Assembly: GCF_026283945.1 (NCBI RefSeq)
Contig: NZ_JAPDPC010000001.1
Location: 2,170,001-2,234,000 of the forward strand
Length of the DNA: 64,000 nucleotides
Source of the DNA: Dyella humicola
GTDB taxonomy: Bacteria > Pseudomonadota > Gammaproteobacteria > Xanthomonadales > Rhodanobacteraceae
Direction of reading: 5' to 3'
A program made the position numbers and the translations under genes. Below are positions 54,993-62,167 of this stretch, in pieces; position 1 is the first letter of the stretch; each line of letters starts with the position of its first letter. Under the pieces are notes generated by a model that was not told where the DNA came from, made no database searches, and saw only the letters and a list, made by a program, of their open reading frames with translations.

Positions 54993-55736
54993 CTAGATCG
55001 GCAACAAGCCGAGAATGGATTCGACGTCGTTCGCGACATTGGCAAGCGCCAATACACGCTTTTGCGTCATCGTGAACTTGTAACAAGCACCCGCCAGCTT
55101 CTCGATCGTGTCGGGAGTGCTGCCGAAATCGTCATCGGTCAAGACCTGCATGCCGAGAGACACTTTGGCCCGCAATGGATACAGCATCGGATTGCAAAGC
55201 TGCTCGTCGACATTGAAAGTGTTGATTCGGACCGGAACGATCCGCCCTGGCCCCCAAACGAAGAGAATCGTCGGCGACTTGCCCTTTGGTACCGGCTGGG
55301 CCTGTGCCGCGGCCTCTGGGGTTCCCGCGGGACTGAGGCTGCCGCCGACTGGAAGCGAAAGCGAGAAACCCAGCCCCTTGGAATCCTCCGCGTAGAGCAG
55401 CATCTCGAGCGCTGCGAGCCGGTCGGCCACGCCGCTGACGACGGCCACCGGATGCAAGTCCGGCACTTCAAGTGCGTCGCTTGCATCGAGCTGCAACGTG
55501 AGCGTGAACTTCTCGACCGGCGGCTTCGGTTGGGTGGTCGTGGGTGCAGTCGTCACGGCCTTGTCCGGGCCTGCCGCCTTGCTGTCGGGAAGCTGATAGG
55601 GCTCGATCGTGCGCGACAGCGATTCGGGGTTGTATTGGAAAATGATGATGTTGGGAATCGGCACAATCATGGGTGCGCTGAATTGAACCAGCGCACCACG
55701 GAGCAATTTGGGGGACGTGGGCAGGCCGCCGCTCAC
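54993..55736 (-). CDS. eCIS tube-baseplate adaptor protein (Afp7/CIS-tube type)
   Basis: A 247-residue protein. IPNIIIFQYNPESLSRTIEP is the hallmark opening of this family; KFTLTLQLDASDALEVPDLH, RLAALEMLLYAEDSK, ILFVWGPGRIVPVRINTFNV and LRAKVSLGMQVL complete it. It joins the inner tube to the baseplate hub. A Thr/Pro-rich linker (about 67-80) is normal. The start is a GTG whose GTGA overlaps the stop of the DUF4157 gene. Confidence 0.92.
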   Translation of the reverse strand: MSGGLPTSPKLLRGALVQFSAPMIVPIPNIIIFQYNPESLSRTIEPYQLPDSKAAGPDKAVTTAPTTTQPKPPVEKFTLTLQLDASDALEVPDLHPVAVVSGVADRLAALEMLLYAEDSKGLGFSLSLPVGGSLSPAGTPEAAAQAQPVPKGKSPTILFVWGPGRIVPVRINTFNVDEQLCNPMLYPLRAKVSLGMQVLTDDDFGSTPDTIEKLAGACYKFTMTQKRVLALANVANDVESILGLLPI

Positions 55737-56368
55737 TGTTTTCCTCCCCAGCTACGTTCGGGTTTCAGGATCTCCTCCTTCGCCGATGGATCATCCCGAC
55801 GCGGTTTCTTGATATCCGTACGCTGCACCTCACCAGCGCCGTCTGCTTCGGTAGCGCGCAGGTAATGCGTGGAAGCCGTGCGGGCGGTTTGTTGCAGCAC
55901 GTGCGCGACCTCGTGCGCCAGGAGCTGGCGGCCAGCCTCGCTGTGCGGTTCGTAGCAGCCGTCGCCGAAATAGATGTCGCGGCCGGCAGTGAATGCGTGT
56001 GCATGCTCTGCGCGCGCAGCGGCCGCCGACTCAGTGTCGTGATGGATGTGCACGGCGGAGAGGTTGGCGCCAAAGGCCGTCTCGAGCCACGCACGTTGAG
56101 CCGCGGGCATGGGTGTGCCGTGCGACGGAATGGCCACGGATGCGGGCGGCGCTGGCGTCAGGGTGCGGCCCAGGTCGCGCTGTCCGCGAACCGCGTTGCT
56201 TCCCGCTTGGCTCGCCTGGGCCTCCCACCCGTTTTCCATAGGGCCGATGGCGACATGGTTCAGGCCATAAGGACGTCCCATCGCCGCTTTTCGCTGCGGC
56301 GGCGGGCCCGGGCGCCGATGCGTTGCCACCTTGCTGGATTGCCTATGCGAAGGAGTTGCGAATTTCAT
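55733..56368 (-). CDS. DUF4157 (eCIS-core) zinc-metalloprotease-like protein
   Basis: A 211-residue protein. The first 80 residues are basic and disordered-looking (Pro, Arg, Gln, Ala). Residues about 82-175 form a DUF4157 module: AQRAWLETAFGANLSAVHIH, HAFTAGRDIYFGDGCYEPHS and LLAHEVAHVLQQ with HExxH at 152-156. DUF4157 is a recognised marker of eCIS loci; its proteolytic activity is unproven. The downstream Glu-rich motif (EREAD-like) is weak here (RATEADGAGEV). The ATG overlaps the preceding stop. Confidence 0.92.
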   Translation of the reverse strand: MKFATPSHRQSSKVATHRRPGPPPQRKAAMGRPYGLNHVAIGPMENGWEAQASQAGSNAVRGQRDLGRTLTPAPPASVAIPSHGTPMPAAQRAWLETAFGANLSAVHIHHDTESAAAARAEHAHAFTAGRDIYFGDGCYEPHSEAGRQLLAHEVAHVLQQTARTASTHYLRATEADGAGEVQRTDIKKPRRDDPSAKEEILKPERSWGGKQ

Positions 56369-56601
56369 CGCAAGGCCTCCAGGATGCGCTGCGTGATCAT
56401 CTCGGCCATTTCCTCATGCGGAGTTCCGTCCGAGATGCGAATCGACACGACGGCTCCGGCGGGAATCGGATACATCTCCATGCGCCCAACGGCACGTGCC
56501 AGTCTGTTGGCAACATCCTTGGCAATGCGACCTCCCTGCTCCTCGTCGAGCGCGGAAAGACGCAGCACCAACTCGTCGATGCGTAGCGTCCGCGGCATCA
56601 T
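56365..56601 (-). CDS. Small eCIS-associated protein, 78 residues
   Basis: The family is not known to me. The product begins MMPRTLRIDELVLRLSALDE and ends EEMAEMITQRILEAL, with the central strands MEMYPIPAGAVVSIRISDG. It looks like a compact alpha-beta-alpha protein. It is flanked by perfect ATGA-type overlaps with the AAA+ gene and the DUF4157 gene, which supports translation. Position suggests a partner of the ATPase or of the DUF4157 protein (inference). Confidence 0.7.
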   Translation of the reverse strand: MMPRTLRIDELVLRLSALDEEQGGRIAKDVANRLARAVGRMEMYPIPAGAVVSIRISDGTPHEEMAEMITQRILEALR

Positions 56602-58709
56602 GGCGCACGCAGCCTTTCGCGATCCCGCTCGCTGAGTGCACGGCCATCTTTGATGAGTTCGCGTTCGAGTCCGCGAAGAAGATGACTCACATTGACGGGC
56701 TCGCCATCGCGACGCGAAGCGAAAACGGCAGTCAGAACGGCGTACTTGATTTGCGCGCCCGTCACCTCGATCGATTCGGCCAAACGATGCAGAGCAGGGG
56801 TGAGTCGCGTCGCAGCCTCGCTCCCCGCAAGCTCTCCGACGAGTCGCCGCCACAGTTCGGAGCGTTCCGCGGCTTCCGGTTTCGGGAAGTCGAGGACGTA
56901 GCGAAGACGGCGCAAAAACGCAGGGTCAATATTCGACTTTCGATTGGTCGCCAGCAGGGCGAGGCCACCATAGGTCTCGACCGCTTGCAGAAGATGGTTC
57001 GTGTCCGTGTTGGCGTAGCGGTCGTGTGCATCCTTGATCTCCGTGCGCCGAGAAAAGAGCGCATCAGCCTCATCGAACAGCAAGACCGCATCCATTTCCT
57101 CGGCTCTCGCGAAGACGCGCTGTAGGTTCTTCGACGTCTCGCCGACATATTTGCTCACGACTTCGGACAGCGAAATCCGAAAGAGGTCAAGGCCGAGTGT
57201 CGCGGCGATCGTCTGGGCAGTCATGGTTTTGCCTGTGCCAGGTGGCCCAGCCAGGAGTGCGAAGAGCCCGCGACCCTGGGAAAATAGCCGTCGCGCGGCA
57301 GATTCTTCCCAGACCTGCATGCGGACGCTGGCCTCGAAGACGAGATCCTCCACCGCCTCCCGCAGCGTCACTGGCAGCACCAGGTCGTCACGCGTGAAGG
57401 GGCATTCGATCCATTGTGCGATGTTGCCCAGGCGGTTGCGTTGGTGATTCCGCACCCTTTCCGTGGCATCGTCCGGTCCGGAGGGTCGCTGGCGCCCCAG
57501 GGCGGCAATCTCGCCAATAGAAAGGCGGTGGCGCGACGCCAAGGTCGCAGCCGATCCCTCAGCCCAAGTCTCCACGCCAGGTACGAGGTTGTGCAGCAGC
57601 GCCTCACGCTCGGTCAGAGTCAGAGGCGCCGTGACAATCACTTCATCCATCGCATCGACTGCAGAAGGCGATAACTGCCCTGGTTCGACGACCACGAACT
57701 GAAGCGGGAACGGTGAGACGTGACGTGGCCAGAGCCGATGTGCAACGCGCTCGCCGGTCCAGGCGAGTGCGCAGCGATCGAGGAATGCTTGGCGTTGCGC
57801 GCGAGCGAAAACCCGCGGCCAATTGTCCTCGTCGATGGCATCGGAATCGATTGCCAGTAACCGAAGGCCGAGGCGCGAAGCGATGACGGCGGCGAGGGTA
57901 CGCCTCCCGCTTCCTGGTGTGCCCTGCACGGTGATCTGCGCCCGACCACGGCCAGCAAAAACTCGCTCGATGCGCGCCACCGATGTTTCGATGGGCCAAT
58001 GCGACAGGGGATCGGCCAAGGGGAGGGGACGGGCGATGCCGACCAGTGCTTCGTCAAGATGATGACCACCCAGTACCCACGCCCGAATCAGCGGATCGCA
58101 CATGATCGCCGGCGGCTCCCCAGGAGCGACCGTTTCCTCCATCACGAGCTGCCATCGGCGCAGGGCAGAGTCCGCGTCGAGTACGGCATGCCTATCGTGC
58201 TCAAAGAGCTTCGCCGTCAATTCCTCCGTCACGTAAGTGCGGCACGCCACGTCCTGCAGGTAGGCAAACACGCGCGCCAGACCGGGGTCGAGGCTTGCGG
58301 CGAGACAGGCTTCGAGAAGATCCACTTCGCGCGGAGTGAGCTCAAAGAGATTGATCAACACCTTGAGTCGTGACGTCTTGTCTTCACCGATCGCCAATTC
58401 AACTCGCATCAGCGCATCGGCGGCGGCTCGTGCGGCCGGATAGCTCCGCCGAAACGCGACCTCGGCTTCACGCGTATCCCACTCCTCGAGTACCGCATCC
58501 ACTTGAGCATGGCTAACCACACGTTGCACGCTGCCTTCGCTCTCGCGTCGCCACATGGTGCGTAACCAGAGCACCCTAAGTTGAGTACGCAGTCTGATAC
58601 GCATCAGCAACCGCTCGATCGGATCGGCGGGTATTTCGCTAGGAATGGCGATGGCCTCTTCCGAAGCGATGCCATGTCTCAGCGGCGCGGCCTGATGTGC
58701 GTCGGTCAT
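56598..58709 (-). CDS. eCIS AAA+ ATPase (Afp15-type) with degenerate first AAA domain
   Basis: A 703-residue ATPase. A helical N-terminus (about 1-240) precedes a first AAA-like module with P-loop GTPGSGRRT (about residue 265), in which the Lys is Arg. The second AAA domain is complete: GPPGTGKT (about 486), Walker B VLLFDEADALFSRR (about 541), sensor-1 LLATNRK and LRRLRYVLDFPKPE with sensor 2/Arg finger. In Afp/PVC systems this ATPase is needed for particle assembly. ATG 58709 overlaps the stop of the cap-protein gene (ATGA); an ATG at 58724 is an alternative. Confidence 0.92.
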   Translation of the reverse strand: MTDAHQAAPLRHGIASEEAIAIPSEIPADPIERLLMRIRLRTQLRVLWLRTMWRRESEGSVQRVVSHAQVDAVLEEWDTREAEVAFRRSYPAARAAADALMRVELAIGEDKTSRLKVLINLFELTPREVDLLEACLAASLDPGLARVFAYLQDVACRTYVTEELTAKLFEHDRHAVLDADSALRRWQLVMEETVAPGEPPAIMCDPLIRAWVLGGHHLDEALVGIARPLPLADPLSHWPIETSVARIERVFAGRGRAQITVQGTPGSGRRTLAAVIASRLGLRLLAIDSDAIDEDNWPRVFARAQRQAFLDRCALAWTGERVAHRLWPRHVSPFPLQFVVVEPGQLSPSAVDAMDEVIVTAPLTLTEREALLHNLVPGVETWAEGSAATLASRHRLSIGEIAALGRQRPSGPDDATERVRNHQRNRLGNIAQWIECPFTRDDLVLPVTLREAVEDLVFEASVRMQVWEESAARRLFSQGRGLFALLAGPPGTGKTMTAQTIAATLGLDLFRISLSEVVSKYVGETSKNLQRVFARAEEMDAVLLFDEADALFSRRTEIKDAHDRYANTDTNHLLQAVETYGGLALLATNRKSNIDPAFLRRLRYVLDFPKPEAAERSELWRRLVGELAGSEAATRLTPALHRLAESIEVTGAQIKYAVLTAVFASRRDGEPVNVSHLLRGLERELIKDGRALSERDRERLRAP

Positions 58710-59977
58710 GGCGACACTACCCATCGTGGCGGCGCTTCGCTGCCGGAGACGATGACGCGTAGGGGAACGATCGTCTTTGACGCGGTTCCAGCGGGGAGGC
58801 GCACGAGCAACGAGGTGGCGCTGACGACAGCGAATTCGCCCGGGTTGAGTGCGGCAGAACTTCCAGGTTCTGCGCGGTTCGCGCCTAAATAGAGCGTCAC
58901 GTCGGCAGCCGGTGAGAAGCCGACTCCGGAGATCGTGAACTGTCCATTGACGTCGGGTACGTCGATCGCTGAAATCCCCGGAGCAATGGCGATCTGTACC
59001 GCGTTTGACAACTGGTTGATCACGCGGATGCTGCCATCGGGCATCTTCAGTTGACGTGCGATCTGGACCGTCGCGGCATAGAGGCCCGGTGGCGTCGGCG
59101 TGCCGCTCGCCGTTGTCTGGGCACGAGCGGTGATGCCTTCGGCAGTCACTTTGACTAGCCAGTTGGCGTCGGCCACAAGCATCGTCGTGGAAGAAACTTC
59201 CCGAAGCAGAAGCGTGGGAATGCCGCCTGCCAGCCCCACGCCAAGCAGCGTGAAAGGATCGCCGGCGCCGATTTGCGTCACCTGCGCCGGCTCAACCACG
59301 ATGCTGCGATTTTGCGTCTCGCCGGGCAGCCGATACGTCACCACGCTCTGACTGGTGTCGAGTCGCGGCCCGCCGGTCGTGAAGGTCTGAATGCCGTACT
59401 GAAGGACCCGGCCTGTACCTTGTGGCGGCGTGTCGGGCTCGAGCATGACGACGCTCACCTGATAGTAAGCGGAGAGGCGGAGTGGGGACGAGCCCGCCGT
59501 CCAATAGCTGACCGCTTCGGCGGCGGGAACCGGCTGCAGGACAATGCGCAAGCGGTTCTCATCGCCGCGAATCGCCGGGTCGAGAACCTGTGTGCCGCCG
59601 ATACGCGTACCGTCGTCGATCATCGGCACATCACGCAGCGCCTTGACAGCCAGCCCCATGATGAGCTGCTCGGTCAACGTGCCGGCGTCGCTCTCGCCGG
59701 AGTGGGCGCTCAACACGTAGAAAAGATCAATCGACATCGGCGTGAAGCGCAGGCCCTCATTCCCGGCAGGGGGCGGTTGATTTTTGAAGGCCGCGTCTTC
59801 GCTTAGATGGTAGAGATAAAGCCCCGCCTGCGGATCGCCCGACAACTTGTCCGGCGGCAGCGGCGAGACAGCGAGCTTAGGTGAGGGCAGGGGCGGCCAG
59901 GCCGGCGAGGCGTTCACCGACAGGTCGATGACCTTCATCAGTGTACGAGTGACTGCTCCGAGGTCGAGCATGGTCAT
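58706..59977 (-). CDS. eCIS cap/tube-terminator protein, DUF4255/Afp16 type with extra beta domains
   Basis: A 423-residue protein. The N-terminal 190 residues are DUF4255 (Pvc16-type): LAVSPLPPDKLSGDPQAGLY, NEGLRFTPMSIDLFYVLSAH and NRLRIVLQPVPAAEAVSYW. Pvc16-type proteins cap the distal end of the tube and sheath. The C-terminal about 200 residues contain two Ig-like/IPT-like beta domains (LLGVGLAGGIPTLLLREVSS, FTISGVGFSPAADVTLYLG), which make it longer than minimal Afp16 proteins. It starts just after the Pro-rich gene's stop. Confidence 0.88.
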   Translation of the reverse strand: MTMLDLGAVTRTLMKVIDLSVNASPAWPPLPSPKLAVSPLPPDKLSGDPQAGLYLYHLSEDAAFKNQPPPAGNEGLRFTPMSIDLFYVLSAHSGESDAGTLTEQLIMGLAVKALRDVPMIDDGTRIGGTQVLDPAIRGDENRLRIVLQPVPAAEAVSYWTAGSSPLRLSAYYQVSVVMLEPDTPPQGTGRVLQYGIQTFTTGGPRLDTSQSVVTYRLPGETQNRSIVVEPAQVTQIGAGDPFTLLGVGLAGGIPTLLLREVSSTTMLVADANWLVKVTAEGITARAQTTASGTPTPPGLYAATVQIARQLKMPDGSIRVINQLSNAVQIAIAPGISAIDVPDVNGQFTISGVGFSPAADVTLYLGANRAEPGSSAALNPGEFAVVSATSLLVRLPAGTASKTIVPLRVIVSGSEAPPRWVVSP

Positions 59978-59979
59978 GG

Positions 59980-60792
59980 TCAGCTCTGCCCCAAGCCGAA
60001 TCGCTGACCAAGCATCGGGCTGCCCGAGAGCAAGCCGAGCGGCGCGGGCGAGGCGGCCCGACTCGGCGCCACAGCGGCGGGAACAGGTGTCGGCGCCGAC
60101 ACCGTGACCTCGATGCGGCCAATGTGAAGCGTGGCGCCGCGAGAGGACGGCGGAGGGCTCCTGGTTGCAACGCGTGACTCTGCCGGGCTCCGCACTGCCT
60201 CCGGCTTGGAAGTGGCCGGTGTCGCGACAGGACTCCGGGGCGGTAGTTCACGCGGCCGAACCGGCTGCATCCACGGCGAATTTTCAGGTATTGCCGCCCG
60301 TAGAGGAGGGCGCGTCGCCCGCTGCAATACTGCTGACGTAATCGTTGCCGCACTGGATTGGCCTGACGTCCGCGGCGCGTCTTGCGCTTCGTTCTCCAGT
60401 GGTGGAGTGGCCGCAGGCCATTTACCCGTTTCGCCCACTGGCGATCCTGATCTCGGAAATGCGGCAGGCAGTGGTTTTTTTGGGGGGCTAGATGGCGGTG
60501 CCAACAACGGCGCCGGCGCCACATGCTGCGATGAGGATGGCGAAGGCGAGCGCTCAATCCGATCGGAGGCAGGCGGCGCTTCGGTGCTTGCAAAGCGAGT
60601 CTCTCGGGCGTCCGGCGAGACTCGCGGCAGGGGTTTCTCCGCAATGGTCGCTTCAATCAATTCTGGCGCCCCATCGGCAAAGCCTCCAACCTCCGTCGGG
60701 ATCGACCGCGGCGGTGGCGGTGTCGCCCGGACCGCTTGCGGCGTCCGTCGACTCTGCGATCTCGTCGCCAGTCTTTGGAGATATCTGGTCAC
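59980..60792 (-). CDS. Pro/Ala/Ser-rich eCIS protein with conserved C-terminal strand
   Basis: A 270-residue low-complexity protein rich in Pro, Ala, Ser and Arg, probably disordered over most of its length. Near the end TLHIGRIEVTVSAPTPVP is the only ordered-looking element; short (I/L)HIGRIEV-type motifs occur in proteins at this position of related eCIS loci as I recall. Start is a GTG two bases after the preceding stop (TAA). It may be a linker or adaptor between cap and ATPase; there is no enzymatic signature. Confidence 0.6.
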   Translation of the reverse strand: MTRYLQRLATRSQSRRTPQAVRATPPPPRSIPTEVGGFADGAPELIEATIAEKPLPRVSPDARETRFASTEAPPASDRIERSPSPSSSQHVAPAPLLAPPSSPPKKPLPAAFPRSGSPVGETGKWPAATPPLENEAQDAPRTSGQSSAATITSAVLQRATRPPLRAAIPENSPWMQPVRPRELPPRSPVATPATSKPEAVRSPAESRVATRSPPPSSRGATLHIGRIEVTVSAPTPVPAAVAPSRAASPAPLGLLSGSPMLGQRFGLGQS

Positions 60793-60794
60793 GG

Positions 60795-61592
60795 TTAGAA
60801 ACCGCCGACTTGGATGCTGCGATCACGTTCAATGGCCATCGCATACGCGCGGCGATGCCTTCGGTCGAGGCCGAGAATCTCGTGCAAGCTCCAGCCGTAG
60901 GTCGAGGCGAGCAGGTGAGTCTCGACGATTCTGGTCGACGTCTCCTGCATGATGGTGGTAAGCAAATAATGTTGAAGATCGAAATGCGCTTGCATCGTCG
61001 CGTTGCATTCGGGACAAGTCACTTCGAGTTCGACATCCAAGATCGGCGCCACGCTATCCAGCAGTTCCAGGACCGCCTTGTCTTCCACAGTGGCTTCACC
61101 TTCGACCATGCACAAAGCGAGGAGGGCAGCTTCGGCCTGCGCGATCGACATGCCTTGCAGTTTCAGCTCATCGCTTCCGCGAGGAAGGCGTACACGCCTC
61201 CCGTCCTCAAGCACCAAGATAGACTCCTGAGTATCGGTAGCATCGGTCGGCGGAAACCGAAGGCTCGCCAGTAAGTCGGGTAGCTGAAAATCGATATCGA
61301 AGGGGCTGCCGCAAGCGTCGCAATGCAGCACGCAGGCGATGTGATTGCCGAACTCCGCTGCGTATATCTCCGCCAACAGACGATCGCGATCCGATGCCGT
61401 GAGAGCGCTGGCCTCGCCTGGCCCTAGCGCCGCACCCTTGTTGGGCATGAGCAACTGATTGAGCAAGTCGATCGCGGCGGCGGTGTCGGTGTCGACCACC
61501 GCCTCCTCGTCTATGCCACGAAGATGCCGAAGAGCCACCCACGCACCCGCGGCCCCATTCGGTGGCGCAAAATTGAGGAATAGTCGATGCAT
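60795..61592 (-). CDS. Baseplate-type protein with zinc ribbon (T4_baseplate-like)
   Basis: A 265-residue protein. Two Cys pairs are visible: HIACVLHCDACGSPFD (about 90-105) and EVTCPECNATM (about 205-215), which together could hold zinc. The regions EIYAAEFGN, ELKLQGMSIAQAEAALLALC and ATYGWSLHEILGLDRRHRRAYAM fit the conserved eCIS/T4-baseplate-like proteins found between tube and cap genes. The exact part in the particle is not known from sequence. It follows the tube gene by 12 bp. Confidence 0.65.
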   Translation of the reverse strand: MHRLFLNFAPPNGAAGAWVALRHLRGIDEEAVVDTDTAAAIDLLNQLLMPNKGAALGPGEASALTASDRDRLLAEIYAAEFGNHIACVLHCDACGSPFDIDFQLPDLLASLRFPPTDATDTQESILVLEDGRRVRLPRGSDELKLQGMSIAQAEAALLALCMVEGEATVEDKAVLELLDSVAPILDVELEVTCPECNATMQAHFDLQHYLLTTIMQETSTRIVETHLLASTYGWSLHEILGLDRRHRRAYAMAIERDRSIQVGGF

Positions 61593-61604
61593 GCCTGCAT
61601 CCCA

Positions 61605-62105
61605 TCAGGTCTGAGTAGGCTCGACCACAGCCAGGTCGCGATCCCAGCCCTCGTTCTCCAGCTTGAGCATTTCAATTGCAACCGCGTTTGCGTTTGCGTC
61701 AAGATCTGGCAGCGCGTGGTACTCGGAGACCCAGCAGCGATAAACGTTGTAGGCCTTGGCGACAACGCCGTTCTCGTTGAGAAGTTCAATGATGATGTCT
61801 TTGCGGAAATTCTTGAGGGAGATCGATCCCGCTGCGCCTGGTGCGTAGATCAAGTTGGCCCAGTTTTCGAATTCGGGATCGTGGGTAACGCCACGTTCGA
61901 GCGTGATAGCCTCGAACGACGTCGTCGTCGGCATATGGAACGGCGTACTAAGGCCGTTCGCCTCCCGGTGTTTGGCGACTTCGGTCGTGCGCTTCAGCAT
62001 ACTGACCTTACTGATGCCGGCTACGTACTTGCCGTCCCATTTCACGCGAAATTTGAAGTTCTTGTAAGGATCAAAGCGATAGGAATTGACCTGAAATTGT
62101 GCCAT
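61605..62105 (-). CDS. eCIS inner tube protein (Afp1/gp19 type)
   Basis: A 166-residue protein of the gp19-like tail-tube family. The opening AQFQVNSYRFDPYKNFKFRV, the middle ISKVSMLKRTTEVAKHREAN and TTTSFEAITLERGVTHDPEF, and NVYRCWVSEYHALPDLDANA are typical. It would stack in hexamers to form the tube that is fired by sheath contraction. ATG 62105 is preferred, with AGGA eight bases upstream; an ATG five codons earlier has no ribosome site. Only one tube gene is visible; other Afp/PVC systems carry two or more. Confidence 0.95.
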   Translation of the reverse strand: MAQFQVNSYRFDPYKNFKFRVKWDGKYVAGISKVSMLKRTTEVAKHREANGLSTPFHMPTTTSFEAITLERGVTHDPEFENWANLIYAPGAAGSISLKNFRKDIIIELLNENGVVAKAYNVYRCWVSEYHALPDLDANANAVAIEMLKLENEGWDRDLAVVEPTQT

Positions 62106-62167
62106 TGGTCGGGTCCTCATCTGATGCCGCAGCCGTGACCGCAGGTTGTCGGTTCGTCACGCCCTCG

